From: Microbacterium sp. KUDC0406
GTDB lineage: Bacteria; Actinomycetota; Actinomycetes; Actinomycetales; Microbacteriaceae
Direction: 5' to 3'
Length of the DNA: 64,000 nt
NCBI RefSeq assembly: GCF_021582875.1
Contig: NZ_CP091138.1
Span: 868,001 to 932,000 of the forward strand
Shown here: piece after piece, positions 1 to 8,952 of the stretch
How positions within the stretch are numbered: position 1 is the stretch's first letter
Layout of the letters: the number at the start of each line of letters is the position of its first letter
Made by a program: the position numbers and the translations under genes
Notes under the pieces: generated by a model
Seen by the model: only the letters and a program-made list of their open reading frames with translations
What the model was told of the DNA's origin: nothing
The model's database searches: none

Positions 1-1632
1 GACGCAGAAGGAATCCGACATCGAGCGGCAGTCCACCGACCGCCCGAAGACCGGTGTCTTCCTGGAGCGGTTCGCGATCAATCCGGTGAACGGCGAGAGG
101 CTGCCGATCTGGGCGGCCGACTACGTGCTGGCCGACTACGGTCACGGCGCGGTCATGGCGGTGCCCGCACACGACCAGCGCGACCTGGACTTCGCCCGCG
201 CCTTCGATCTGCCGGTGAAGATCGTCGTCGACACCACCGTCGAGGGGGTGCGAACGAGGGCGGCGACCTGGCCGAGCTCGACCCGTCGGCGACCGGCGTC
301 GCCCTGGTCGGCAACGGCAGGCTGGTGAACTCCGGTGAGCTCGACGGGGTGGACAAGGCTGAGGCGATCGCCCGCACGATCGCGCACATGGAGCAGGCCG
401 GCACCGGCCGCGCCGCCAAGAACTACCGCCTGCGCGACTGGCTGATCTCGCGTCAGCGCTTCTGGGGCACGCCCATCCCGATGCTGCACCTGCAGGACGA
501 GTCGGTCGTCCCGGTGCCCGAGGACCGGCTGCCGGTGAGGCTGCCGAACGCCCTGGGCCTCGACCTCAAGCCCAAGGGCAGCTCGCCGCTGGGCGCCGCG
601 GCCGAGTGGGTGCGCACCGTCGACCCGGCATCCGGTGAGCCTGCGCTGCGCGACCCCGACACAATGGACACCTTCGTGGACAGCTCGTGGTACTTCCTGC
701 GCTTCCTGTCGCCGAACAGCGACCGGTTCGCGTTCGACCCCGAGCAGGCGAAGCGGTGGGCGCCGGTGGACGGCTATTTCGGCGGCGTCGAGCACGCCAT
801 CCTGCACCTGCTGTACGCGCGCTTCATCACCAAGGTGTTCTTCGACCTGGGGCTGATCGACTTCGAGGAGCCGTTCTCGAACCTGGTCAATCAGGGCATG
901 GTGCTGATGGACGGCTCGAAGATGTCGAAGAGCAAGGGCAACCTCGTCGAGCTCTCCGACCTGCTGGCCCAATACGGAGCGGACTCGCTGCGCCTGGCGC
1001 TGGCGTTCGCGGGCCCGGTGGAGGACGACAAGGAGTGGAACGGCGTCTCGCTCTCGGGCGCGCACAAGTTCCTCGCCCGCGCGCTGCGCACCGGCGACGA
1101 GACCTCGAGCCCGGTCGGTGCGGATGCCGCGGCCGGCGACATCACGCTGCGTCGCATCACCCACCGCCTGCTCGCCGATGCCCCCGGGCTGCTCGAGCAG
1201 ACCAAGTTCAACGTGCTGGTCGCGCGTCTGATGGAGCTGGTGAACGGCATCCGCAAGACGATCGACGCGGGCGCCGGTGCCGGCGATCCCGCCGTGCGCG
1301 AGGCCGCCGAGACCGTCGCGCTGCTGCTCGAGCCCATCGCCCCGCACACCGCGGAGGAGCTGTGGTCGCGTCTGGGCCACGAACCGTCGCTGAGCGCGGT
1401 GGCATGGCCCGACGCCGACCCCGCGCTGCTGGTCGAGGACACCGTCACCACCGCCGTGCAGGTCAACGGCAAGGTCCGCGCCACTCTCGACGTGCCCGCC
1501 GACATCTCCGAGGCCGACCTGGAGGCCTCCGCGCGCGCCGATGAGAAGGTGCAGCGTGCGCTCGAGGGCAAGGAGATCGTGCGCGTGATCGTGCGCGCTC
1601 CCAGGATCGTCAACTTCGCCGTCAAGGGCTGA
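1..1632 (+). CDS. leuS: Leucyl-tRNA synthetase, 3' part, one frameshift
   Basis: This class I synthetase attaches leucine to tRNA-Leu in the cytoplasm. The 5' end lies outside the window. The visible part opens in the CP1 editing domain ([13 protein letters not shown], near 145-185), continues with WYFLRFLSP (near 690-715) and the catalytic KMSKS loop as SKMSKSKGN (near 918-945), then the helical anticodon-binding domain, and ends VNFAVKG. The frame changes at a run of five G (244-248): frame 2 before it, frame 1 after it. One more G gives [10 protein letters not shown] and a continuous protein. I read this as a one-base loss in the assembly and not as a broken gene, because LeuS is essential. 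Confidence 0.95.
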   Translation, partial: DAEGIRHRAAVHRPPEDRCLPGAVRDQSGERREAADLGGRLRAGRLRSRRGHGGARTRPARPGLRPRLRSAGEDRRRHHRRGGANEGGDLAELDPSATGVALVGNGRLVNSGELDGVDKAEAIARTIAHMEQAGTGRAAKNYRLRDWLISRQRFWGTPIPMLHLQDESVVPVPEDRLPVRLPNALGLDLKPKGSSPLGAAAEWVRTVDPASGEPALRDPDTMDTFVDSSWYFLRFLSPNSDRFAFDPEQAKRWAPVDGYFGGVEHAILHLLYARFITKVFFDLGLIDFEEPFSNLVNQGMVLMDGSKMSKSKGNLVELSDLLAQYGADSLRLALAFAGPVEDDKEWNGVSLSGAHKFLARALRTGDETSSPVGADAAAGDITLRRITHRLLADAPGLLEQTKFNVLVARLMELVNGIRKTIDAGAGAGDPAVREAAETVALLLEPIAPHTAEELWSRLGHEPSLSAVAWPDADPALLVEDTVTTAVQVNGKVRATLDVPADISEADLEASARADEKVQRALEGKEIVRVIVRAPRIVNFAVKG

Positions 1633-1657
1633 CCCGCCCAGGCATTCTCCGCGCCGC

Positions 1658-1677
1658 GGATCGGCGGCATCCGATCC
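1658..1677 (+). terminator. Small stem-loop after leuS
   Basis: The sequence GGATCGG, a six-base loop, and CCGATCC form a perfect 7-bp stem 26 bases after the leuS stop. No T-run follows, so it could be a weak terminator or chance in GC-rich DNA. Confidence 0.3.
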
Positions 1678-1733
1678 TGCGACGGCTCCGAACACTCAGT
1701 GAGCGGCAACCGTCGCAGGAGAAGGAGAATGTC

Positions 1734-2144
1734 ATGCGCACGTCCCCGAATCGCCTCATCGCCGTCATCTTCGGCGCCGTCTACGTCGTCGTCGGCCTGC
1801 TCGGCTTCGCCGTCACCGGCGGTGTGTCGTTCCTCGCCACCGAGGGCGGCCTGCTGCTGGGCATCTTCATGGTGAACCCGCTGCACAACGTGGCCCACCT
1901 GCTCATCGGCGCCGCTCTGGTGATCGCCGGCCTGGTCTCGACGAAGGCCGCGAAGGCGACCAACGTCGTCGTGGGAGCCGCCTACCTGCTGCTCGGCATC
2001 GCCGGGTTCTTCCTGGTGGGCACTGCCGCGAACATCCTCGCGCTGAACACCTTCGACCACTTCCTGCACCTCGCCAGCGCACTCCTGCTGCTGGCGGTCG
2101 GCCTGGGCGCCGAGCGGGAGTCTCCGCGCGTCGCCCTGGGATGA
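1734..2144 (+). CDS. DUF4383 family membrane protein
   Basis: A 136-residue integral membrane protein with four hydrophobic segments (about residues 8-28, 45-63, 74-98 and 108-128). It resembles the DUF4383 family of small actinobacterial membrane proteins, whose function is unknown. The central NPLHNVAHLLIG segment, with its two histidines inside a membrane stretch, is the most recognisable part. A strong Shine-Dalgarno stretch (AGGAGAAGGAG) precedes the ATG. The next gene starts four bases after the stop, so the two are probably co-transcribed and coupled. Confidence 0.75.
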   Translation: MRTSPNRLIAVIFGAVYVVVGLLGFAVTGGVSFLATEGGLLLGIFMVNPLHNVAHLLIGAALVIAGLVSTKAAKATNVVVGAAYLLLGIAGFFLVGTAANILALNTFDHFLHLASALLLLAVGLGAERESPRVALG

Positions 2145-2148
2145 TCGG

Positions 2149-2646
2149 ATGCGGACGCTGACCCGTCTGTGGTCCGCGCTGTTCGCCTGGGGAAGCGGTC
2201 TCGTGCACCTGGCACTCGGCGCGGGAGCCGGGCTCGGGGGAGCCGGGAACGCGGCCGTCGTCACGATGGTCGCCCTTCTGGCTCTGGGAGCGGGGGAGCT
2301 CGCCTGGGGGACGGCGAGCATCCGTGCGGGGCGCCCTGTGGTGCCCCGCACGGCTGCCGTCGGTGCTCTGGCGGGGGTCCTCCTCGCTCCCGTCGCCATC
2401 GCGGTGGGCTGCTCTCCGGTCGCGGTGGCGGCGTCGCTGGTGCTGGCGGTGTCCGCGATCGCGCTGAGTGCGAATCGCAGAACACGCGGGACTCCGCCTC
2501 CTCGGCCGTGGTCGGCCGCACTGGCGATGGTCGCGGGCGCGGTGCTGGTCGCCGCTGTGGTGACGCCTGCGCTCTCCACCACGGATGCTCCTGCGCACGT
2601 CGGTGAGCTGCCGGGTGGCGGACAGGGCATCCACTCCGGCCACTGA
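2149..2646 (+). CDS. Hypothetical membrane protein
   Basis: A 165-residue protein made mostly of Ala, Val, Leu and Gly with about four predicted membrane segments. I do not recognise a family. It starts four bases after the DUF4383 gene and ends ten bases before the convergent anti-sigma gene. The last 20 residues are polar and contain a His/Gly-rich end (GIHSGH). It may act together with the DUF4383 protein, but nothing in the sequence names a function. Confidence 0.6.
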   Translation: MRTLTRLWSALFAWGSGLVHLALGAGAGLGGAGNAAVVTMVALLALGAGELAWGTASIRAGRPVVPRTAAVGALAGVLLAPVAIAVGCSPVAVAASLVLAVSAIALSANRRTRGTPPPRPWSAALAMVAGAVLVAAVVTPALSTTDAPAHVGELPGGGQGIHSGH

Positions 2647-2656
2647 ACCGCCGGGC

Positions 2657-3406
2657 TCAGCCGGTCGAGATCGTGAGGATCGGTGCGGTGGTGGGCACGC
2701 CGTCCGCCGACCCACCGCTCTGCTCCACGGTGACCGCGATCACATCGCCCGGTTCCATGCCCGGATCCAGCACGGCGGAGGTCGCCGTCCCGGTCGCGTC
2801 GAAGGTGCCGGCTGCGATCGGCGTCGTGCCGCGCACGTACCAGAGCTCGAAGGTCTGATCGTCCTCGAGCGCCGGCAGTGCGCCTGTGACGAGCACCGCC
2901 TTGCCGACCGAGGGCGACCAGTGCAGCGTGGCGGAGTCGCCGCCCTGCACCTCCGCGCTCGCCTGCTGTGCGTCGGGTGCCGCCTCGATGCGCTCCAGTG
3001 CGATCGTGGCGGCGGGGCGCGTGGCCTGCTGCACGACGAGCACCGTTCCCGCGCCGACGGCGATCAGCAGCACCAGCGAGGCGGCGAGGGCGAACCAGCG
3101 GCGCCGGAGACGACTGCGGCGATCCGGCGCCGGCGTCCCCTCGCCGGGGTGCGCGACCGGCGTGTCTTCGGGCGTGTCACCGGGTGCCTCGTCGATGCGG
3201 GCGAGGATGGTGCCGAGCAGTCCCGGCGGCGGCGCCACCTCCGGAGCGAGCTCGGCGAGGCTCGCCGCCGTGTCGACGTCCTGCTGAGCGAGACCCTCCC
3301 ATTCGGGGTGGTCCGCGAGCGCGCGGTGGTAGACGACACGGTCCTCGTCGCTCAGGGCGCCGAGTGCGTCCCCTGCTGCGAGCTGAGCGAACTCCTCCTG
3401 GTTCAC
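2657..3406 (-). CDS. rskA: Anti-sigma-K factor RskA-like protein
   Basis: A membrane-bound anti-sigma factor of 249 residues that should hold the sigma factor encoded just upstream. The N-terminal cytoplasmic part (about 1-70) is the short helical anti-sigma domain (MNQEEFAQLAAGDALGALS). One membrane span lies near residues 105-127 after an Arg-rich stretch, and the outer part (about 130-249) is the RskA C-terminal domain, with the FELWYVRG motif. Its ATG overlaps the sigK stop by four bases (ATGA), so translation is coupled. The external domain suggests release by regulated proteolysis, as known for SigK/RskA in mycobacteria; the signal here is unknown. Confidence 0.85.
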   Translation of the reverse strand: MNQEEFAQLAAGDALGALSDEDRVVYHRALADHPEWEGLAQQDVDTAASLAELAPEVAPPPGLLGTILARIDEAPGDTPEDTPVAHPGEGTPAPDRRSRLRRRWFALAASLVLLIAVGAGTVLVVQQATRPAATIALERIEAAPDAQQASAEVQGGDSATLHWSPSVGKAVLVTGALPALEDDQTFELWYVRGTTPIAAGTFDATGTATSAVLDPGMEPGDVIAVTVEQSGGSADGVPTTAPILTISTG

Positions 3407-3994
3407 CGTGCCACCCCCATCTCCGTGCGCAGCCGCGTCAGGCCATCACGCATCCGGGTCTTCACCGTTCCGATCGGTGTTCCCGTCAGTGCGGCGATCT
3501 CGCGCTGCGAATACCCTCCGTAGTAGGACAGGACGATCGCCTCCCGCTGAGCGTCGGGGAGCTGCCGCAGCGCGCCGGCGACGCGGTCCGATTCGAGCTG
3601 CAGCTCGACGTGCTCGGCCACCGGCTCCGGTGCCGACGGCGATGTCCCTGAGCCCCGCTCGCACGTCGCGGTCGGTGCTCGCCTGAGACGATCGCACCCG
3701 GTCGATCGCCCGACGGTGCGCGATGGTCAGCAGCCAGGAACGTCCCTGCCCCTTGTTCGGTGCGAAACGCGCAGCGGATTGCCACACCTCGAGGAAGACG
3801 TCCTGCAGCACCTCCTCGCTCTGGGCGCGGTCGACCAGCACGCGCAGGATGAGACCGAAGGCCCGCGGCGAGAGTGTCTCGTAGAGGTCGGTGAAGGCGT
3901 CGCGGTCGCCCTCCGCCACACGTCGGATGAGGGCGCCGACGGCGTCGACGGGTTCGTCTTCGCCCTCGGGCACGTCGAATCCGTCGATCACCAT
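3403..3994 (-). CDS. sigK: ECF sigma factor SigK-like, one frameshift
   Basis: An extracytoplasmic-function sigma factor of about 196 residues. Region 2 is seen as DAFTDLYETLSPRAFGL through EVLQDVFLEVWQSA and region 4 as REAIVLSYYGGYSQREIAALTGTPIGTVKTRMRDGL, a complete helix-turn-helix. The two halves sit in different frames. They join at the CCGG at 3627-3630, where removing one base gives VGTEPVAEHVEL. I take this as an assembly insertion. The start codon follows the comEC stop directly (TGAATG), so this regulator is in the same transcript as the DNA-uptake genes. It is followed by its own anti-sigma gene. Confidence 0.85.
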
Positions 3995-6361
3995 TCACCC
4001 AGCATGCCGCACTCCGTCGCCGGCGCCGTACGCCGCGTCCGCGATCGGTCGCCCGAGCGAGAGCTGTCCGGGCGCGGCATCGGACGGTGCCGGTTCCGCG
4101 TCGTGCTCCGTCCACACCGCGATCCCGCCGTCGCGCATGCCCAGCAGGATGCGTCCGTCCTGGTCGGTGCGCAGGATGTGCGCGTTCAGCGCGCTCAGGA
4201 ACGCGAGCGTCTCGTCACGCGGGTGGCCGTAGTCGTTGCCCTCGCCGACGCTGATCAGCGCGATCCGCGGCTGCAGCTGTGCGTACAGACCCGGATCCTG
4301 ATCCCGGCTGCCGTGATGAGCGACCTTCACGACGGCGTAGGCGCCCCGTGCACGACCGCTCGCGGCCAGGATCCGCTGCGGAACGGCGGACAGGTCGCCG
4401 AGGAACAGCGACCGCGGCACGCCGCCGCCCGCGAACTCGACGACGACGCTCGCGTCGTTGCCGGAGGCGAACGCGGCCGAATCCGGCGGAGGCCACAGCA
4501 CCTGCCACTGCGCGGCGCCGAGATCGCCGTGCCCGCCTGCGGACGAGGGGACGAGACGGGCGCCTGCGGATGCGGCGTCGCGCAGCAGCCTCTCGTCCTT
4601 CGCATCGGAGGGCGGACCGTGCAGGACGGCGTCGGTGCGGCCGCGGACGGCTTCCAGGCCTCCGACATGGTCCTGGTCGAAGTGCGTGAGCACGAGCAGG
4701 TCGATGTGCGCGATGCCGAGCTGCCGAAGACAGCCGGAGAGCGCGTCCGGGTCCGGTCCGGTGTCGATGAGGGCGACCCGGCCCTCGGAGCGCACGAGCA
4801 GGGCATCGCCCTGTCCCACGTCGCAGGCGGCGATGGACCAGTCCTCCGGGGCGGTCAGTGTGGCCAGCGGACCGCCCAGCAGCACCCGCGCGCCGCCCAG
4901 TGCGAGCGCGACGGCGAGTACGAGGCCGGCGAGCGTCCGCACGCGCGGCGGGCCGACCCGAGCCAGTACGACGGCGATCGCGGCACTGATCCCTGCGATC
5001 ACCGCGGCTGTCGGGGCACCGGCGACGACGGGGAGCACGGCTCCGGGCAGATCGCTGGTCACGGTCGCCGTCGTCGCGATCCAGCTCGACGGGAGCCAGG
5101 CCGTCGCGGCGAGCAGATCCGCCAGCGGCGGCACCGCTGCGGTCAGGCAGGCGAGCAGTCCGATCACGGTGGCGATCGGAGCCGCGGGCTCGGCGATGAG
5201 GTTGGCGACGACGCCGACGATCGACTGCTGCTCCGAGAACAGCGCCACGATGGGGCCGCAGACCAGCTGTGCGGCCAGCGGCACGGCGAGAGCGAGTGCG
5301 ACCTGCTCGGGCATCCAGCGCGCCAGCCCCGTGCTGAGCGGACGGGCCAGCAGCAGCAGGGCTGCGGTGGCCGCCGCGGACAGGGCGAACCCCGGCGATG
5401 TCGCGAGCCAGGGATCGGTGAGCAGGATGCCGGTGATCGCGACCGAGAGCATCGCCATGCCCGCACTGGGCCGCCCCAGCAGCACTGAGAGCATCGCGAG
5501 CGCCGCCATCACCGCGGCGCGCACGACGCTCGGCTCCGGGGTGACCAGCACCACGAATGCGCCCAGAGCCGCGAGCGACACCAGCACTCGGGTGCGCCGT
5601 CCGCCGCCGCAGAGTGCGACGATCCAGAACACCGCGGCCACGACGATCGCGCAGTTCGCTCCGCTCACGGCGGTGAGGTGCGAGAGCCCGGACGCGAGCA
5701 TGGCGGCGTTCAGCTCCTCGCTCACGGCGCGGGTGTCGCCGACCGCCAGCCCTGGCAGCAGGCCCGCACCGGGTTCGGGCAGCCGGATCGCCCTGGTGAT
5801 GAACTCCGCCCTGGTCTGTGCGGCCACGCCGAAGACACCGGATGCCGGCCGGCTCACCTTCCCGGCTGTCGCGAACACGACCAGCGCCGCGCGCTCACCG
5901 GCATCCGTCGCCTTGGCCTGTCCGGTGACGGTGAGCTCGGCGCCGAGATCCACGCCCTCCTGCGGGTCGATCCCGATCCGCACCGGCACCGCGAGCTGAT
6001 CACCGTGCCCCGGCGGGCCGAGCCGGACCGTGCGCGCGTCCAGCCACAGCCGGCCGTCCGATCCGACGGACGCCGACGAGGACACCTCGGCGGTGACCTC
6101 CACCGCCCGCCCGCCGAGCTCCGCGGCGCGGTCGCGCGCGGGAAGCGCCGACGCCACGGACAGCGCCACGGCGGCGCCGCAGAGCAGGCTCAGCACGACG
6201 AGGCCGGAACCGCGGCGGCGCCGCCCCGGGCCGAACAGCCAGACGGCAGCGGCCAGCACGGCGCCTGCGACGAGGAGGACGGGTGCGCCGGGCAGCAGCA
6301 CGGCGATCAGGGCGATCGCCCAGACGGATGCCGCGAGAAGCGCGCTGCGCAGGTCTTTCAC
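3995..6361 (-). CDS. comEC: ComEC/Rec2 DNA-uptake channel protein
   Basis: A 788-residue membrane protein that in competent bacteria moves single-stranded DNA across the membrane. It has N-terminal membrane spans and a DUF4131-like external domain (about 60-170), the ComEC competence domain with many spans (about 190-510; HLTAVSGANCAIV is typical), and a C-terminal metallo-beta-lactamase-like domain (about 530-760) with the metal-binding LTHFDQDHVGG and VKVAHHGSRD motifs. It starts at a GTG three bases after the comEA stop. Complete comEA and comEC are widespread in actinobacteria, and whether they make the host competent is not shown here. Confidence 0.93.
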   Translation of the reverse strand: MKDLRSALLAASVWAIALIAVLLPGAPVLLVAGAVLAAAVWLFGPGRRRRGSGLVVLSLLCGAAVALSVASALPARDRAAELGGRAVEVTAEVSSSASVGSDGRLWLDARTVRLGPPGHGDQLAVPVRIGIDPQEGVDLGAELTVTGQAKATDAGERAALVVFATAGKVSRPASGVFGVAAQTRAEFITRAIRLPEPGAGLLPGLAVGDTRAVSEELNAAMLASGLSHLTAVSGANCAIVVAAVFWIVALCGGGRRTRVLVSLAALGAFVVLVTPEPSVVRAAVMAALAMLSVLLGRPSAGMAMLSVAITGILLTDPWLATSPGFALSAAATAALLLLARPLSTGLARWMPEQVALALAVPLAAQLVCGPIVALFSEQQSIVGVVANLIAEPAAPIATVIGLLACLTAAVPPLADLLAATAWLPSSWIATTATVTSDLPGAVLPVVAGAPTAAVIAGISAAIAVVLARVGPPRVRTLAGLVLAVALALGGARVLLGGPLATLTAPEDWSIAACDVGQGDALLVRSEGRVALIDTGPDPDALSGCLRQLGIAHIDLLVLTHFDQDHVGGLEAVRGRTDAVLHGPPSDAKDERLLRDAASAGARLVPSSAGGHGDLGAAQWQVLWPPPDSAAFASGNDASVVVEFAGGGVPRSLFLGDLSAVPQRILAASGRARGAYAVVKVAHHGSRDQDPGLYAQLQPRIALISVGEGNDYGHPRDETLAFLSALNAHILRTDQDGRILLGMRDGGIAVWTEHDAEPAPSDAAPGQLSLGRPIADAAYGAGDGVRHAG

Positions 6362-6364
6362 CGC

Positions 6365-6964
6365 TCACACCCGTACCAGGTCGCGCAGGCCCGCGAGGAG
6401 TTTCTCGCCGATCCCCGGCACGGCGAGCAGATCGTCGACCGAGCGGAACCGGCCGTTGTCGTCGCGCCAGGAGATGATGCGCTGCGCGAGCGCCGGCCCG
6501 ATCCGCGGCAGCGTCTCCAGAGCGGTCTGGTCCGCGCTGTTCAGATCCACCAGGCCGTCCGACGCCTCCGGTGCACCGCCACCGGTGTCCGGCGCGCCCT
6601 GCGCGGGGACGATCACCTGCTCGCCGTCGCTGAGCGGCCGCGCCAGATTGACCGCGCTGAGGTCGGCGGCGTCGGTCGTGCCTCCGGCCGCCGCGAGGGC
6701 GTCCACGAGCCGGGCATCCGTCTTCAGCACGTACAGACCCGGACTTCCGACCTCGCCGAGCACGTGCACATACAGTCCGGTGGGTGCCGCCGTCTGCGCA
6801 TCGTCCTCGATCGGCACGACGGCCGCGGGCGACGCCTGGCCGCGCAGGATTCCCCAGCCGACCGCCGCGGAGAGCACGATCAGCCCCAGCGCGACGGCCG
6901 CCCCGATGCTCAGCCGCAGTCGTCTGCGCGCCGGGACGGGATCTGAGGCATCCGGGGAGGGCAC
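6365..6964 (-). CDS. comEA: ComEA helix-hairpin-helix DNA-binding protein
   Basis: A 199-residue membrane-anchored DNA receptor of the competence system. After a basic N terminus it has one membrane span (about 20-40), a SLBB domain (VHVLGEVGSPGLYVL, about 68-85), and a C-terminal pair of helix-hairpin-helix motifs (NSADQTALETLPRIGP and AVPGIGEKL), which bind duplex DNA. It is the first gene of comEA-comEC-sigK-rskA. The GTG start has a TAGCGT box six bases upstream and no clear ribosome-binding site, so a leaderless transcript is likely. Confidence 0.9.
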   Translation of the reverse strand: MPSPDASDPVPARRRLRLSIGAAVALGLIVLSAAVGWGILRGQASPAAVVPIEDDAQTAAPTGLYVHVLGEVGSPGLYVLKTDARLVDALAAAGGTTDAADLSAVNLARPLSDGEQVIVPAQGAPDTGGGAPEASDGLVDLNSADQTALETLPRIGPALAQRIISWRDDNGRFRSVDDLLAVPGIGEKLLAGLRDLVRV

Positions 6965-6970
6965 TCCGCA

Positions 6971-6976
6971 ACGCTA
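6971..6976 (-). promoter_or_regulatory. Predicted -10 box of comEA (leaderless)
   Basis: On the minus strand TAGCGT lies six bases before the comEA GTG. A -10 element at that distance puts the transcription start on the start codon. Confidence 0.45.
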
Positions 6977-7146
6977 AGACGCGCGCGGATGCGGGCACCC
7001 GCCGCATCCCGCGACTCGGGAGAGCTCGTTCGATGCCGCCGGCTGTGGAGCGCGAATGCCCGGCTTTCCCGTGAGCCGGCGGTGGAGTGGCTCGAGGCGG
7101 CAGGGCTTCGCCCGCTGCGCGACCGGGCCATGTCCCCGCCCGCCGG

Positions 7147-7152
7147 TAGGCT
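7147..7152 (+). promoter_or_regulatory. Predicted -10 box of holA (leaderless)
   Basis: TAGGCT lies seven bases before the holA ATG at 7160, with no Shine-Dalgarno sequence between. This fits a leaderless mRNA. I see no convincing -35 box. Confidence 0.45.
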
Positions 7153-7159
7153 GGACGGC

Positions 7160-8211
7160 ATGGCAGCTCCTCGATCATCCGCGCGCGGGGGAGCGGCGAA
7201 GGCCCCGAAGATCCCTCAGGTGTCCTGGCGCGAGCCGCGGCCCGCTCCGATCGTGCTGATCTCCGGTCCCGAGGAGATCTGCGCCGAACGCGCGATCGCG
7301 GGTGTGCGCGACTACCTTCGTGCCGAGGATCCGGCGCTCGAGGTCAGTGACGTCCGCGCCGACGACTACGCACCGGGCACACTGCTCTCGCTGACCTCGC
7401 CGTCGCTGTTCGGCGAGCCCCGCCTGGTTCGCGTGGCCGGAGTCGAGAAGGCCTCCGATGCGTTCATCCAGGAGGCCGTCTCGTACCTGGGGAACCCGCA
7501 GGAGGGCGCGACCGTGCTGCTGCGGCACACCGGCGCCACCGTCCGGGGAAGAAGCTGCTCGACGCGGTCCGCGCTGGCACCGGCGACGGCATCGAGATCG
7601 CGTGCCCCGCGGTCAAGCGCGACGGCGACCGTGTGGATTTCGCCGCGCGGGAGTTCCGCGCGGCGGGGAAGCGCATCGCCCCGACGGCGCTGCGCGCCCT
7701 GGTCTCGGCGTTCGCCGACGACCTCACCGAGCTCGCGGCCGCCTGCCAGCAGCTGATCGGCGACGTCGAGGGAGACGTCACCGACGAGGTCGTGACCCGG
7801 TACTACGGCGGACGCGTCGAGGTCTCGGCCTTCGTGGTCGCCGACACCGCGATCGCCGGGCGCTACGGCGAGGCGCTGATCGCACTGCGGCATGCGCTCG
7901 CATCCGGCGCCGACCCGGTGCCCATGGTCGCTGCCTTCGCGATGAAGCTGCGCACGATGGCCAAGGTCGCCGGTCTCCGTGGCTCCAGTCGCGAACTGGC
8001 GTCGAGCCTGGGGATGAAGGACTGGCAGATCGATCGTGCCCGCCGCGACCTCACGGGCTGGAACGAGCGCTCGCTCGGCATGGCCATCCAGGCCGCCGCC
8101 CGCGCCGATGCCGAGGTCAAGGGTGCGTCGCGCGATCCGGTGTTCGCCCTGGAGCGCATGGTCGCCGTGGTCGCGACCCGGGAGCCCTTCGGCGAACCCG
8201 CCGGTCGTTGA
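7160..8211 (+). CDS. holA: DNA polymerase III delta subunit, one frameshift
   Basis: The delta subunit of the clamp loader opens the beta clamp during replication. The first half (VLISGPEEICAERAI onward) and the second half (FAAREFRAAGKRIAPTAL through MKLRTMAKVAGLRG and DWQIDRARRDL) match the HolA layout: an AAA+-like N-terminal region and a helical C-terminal region. The frame changes at GGGG 7545-7548; one more G gives TVRGKKLLDAVRAG. The full length would be about 350 residues, normal for the family. The stop codon lies inside a GGTCGTTGAG repeat element, so the last residues (AGR) come from the repeat. Confidence 0.92.
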
Positions 8212-8345
8212 GCTTCCCGGTTCGTTGAGTTCCCGGTCGTTGAGCTTCCCGGGTCGTTGAGCGAGCGACGGAGGAGCGAGACGAAACGGGTTGCGTCCGC
8301 CAGACAGATCTCGACGTTTCGTCTCGCCATCGCTCGCTCAACGAC
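8206..8345 (+). repeat. GGTCGTTGAG repeats and long inverted repeat
   Basis: Several copies of CGTTGAGCTTCCCGG-like units (8206-8256) run into a long imperfect inverted repeat. The left arm is 8253-8288 (starts GTCGTTGAGCGAGCG, ends GACGAAACG) and the right arm is 8315-8345. Another inverted pair occurs at 22183-22275 and a single arm at about 37705. This is a genome-scattered palindromic element located at the 3' ends of genes. Confidence 0.85.
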
Positions 8346-8373
8346 CGAAGTCGATCGCGACCGGGAAAGCGAA

Positions 8374-8408
8374 GAAGGCCCGCCATCCCCGAGGGGAGGC
8401 GGGCCTTC
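8374..8408. terminator. Bidirectional terminator between holA and rpsT
   Basis: GAAGGCCCGCC (8374-8384) and GGCGGGCCTTC (8398-8408) are perfectly complementary, and inner TCCCC/GGGGA extends the stem. It sits between the convergent holA and rpsT genes and could end both. Confidence 0.75.
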
Positions 8409-8419
8409 TCAAGGGACCT

Positions 8420-8442
8420 GGGTCCCTGAGCTTGTCGAAGGG
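8420..8442. repeat. 23-bp palindromic repeat, copy after rpsT
   Basis: This copy starts GGGTCCCTGAG and ends TTGTCGAAGGG. It ends one base before the rpsT stop codon on the other strand. It is a member of the family also seen at 12247, 13879, 20197, 21754 and 47685. Confidence 0.85.
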
Positions 8443-8443
8443 C

Positions 8444-8704
8444 TCAGAGAGCGGAGACCTGCTGGGCGATGGCCGACTTGCGGTTCTTCGCCTGGTTCTT
8501 GTGCACGACGCCCTTGCTGACGGCCTTGTCGAGCTTGACGGATGCGGTGGCGAGGGCGGCCTCAGCGGCCTCCTTGTCGCCGGCGGCGACGGCCTCGCGG
8601 GTCTTGCGGACCCAGGTCTTCAGCTCGCTCTTGACGGCCTTGTTGCGCTCCTGCGCCTTCAGATTGGTCTTGTTGCGCTTGATCTGCGACTTGATGTTTG
8701 CCAC
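8444..8704 (-). CDS. rpsT: 30S ribosomal protein S20
   Basis: An 86-residue basic protein of the small ribosomal subunit that binds 16S rRNA. It begins [20 protein letters not shown] and ends [17 protein letters not shown], which is the usual S20 sequence and length. I chose the GTG at 8704 because it gives the family's normal start; the longer open frame upstream has no similarity. An AAAGAAAG stretch a few bases upstream is the probable ribosome-binding site. It is transcribed alone and convergent with holA. Confidence 0.95.
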   Translation of the reverse strand: MANIKSQIKRNKTNLKAQERNKAVKSELKTWVRKTREAVAAGDKEAAEAALATASVKLDKAVSKGVVHKNQAKNRKSAIAQQVSAL

Positions 8705-8952
8705 GTGCGGGTGCTTTCTTTCGAAGGAGTGTTGGATGTGCTGCCGGAAGGAGAGGGGTTCCGAACAGCGGTCGTGAGGGAAGAACCCACACGCAAGCCA
8801 AGCACCAAGCTTACCAGCACTGTCCCTTTCCGCGCGAAACGGGCGGCTGCGGCGAGGCGGCTCCGACACGCGTGCGCGAAACTCGGTCGCAGTGAAAGCG
8901 GAACTGGGTGCAGAATACGGGGATACCGCCGACATCGACGTCGAGGAGAACC

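Noticed and set aside
244-248. Programmed frameshift in leuS
   Set aside because: There is no slippery heptamer with a downstream structure, and the same kind of error occurs in many other genes.
142-1695. Long minus-strand frame opposite leuS (517 codons)
   Set aside because: It is an antisense shadow typical of GC-rich DNA; its composition is Arg/Gly/Leu-rich, and it covers well-conserved leuS.
891-2630. 579-codon minus-strand frame over leuS and two membrane genes
   Set aside because: It spans three genes on the other strand and has a low-complexity Ser/Thr/Ala composition without recognisable domains.
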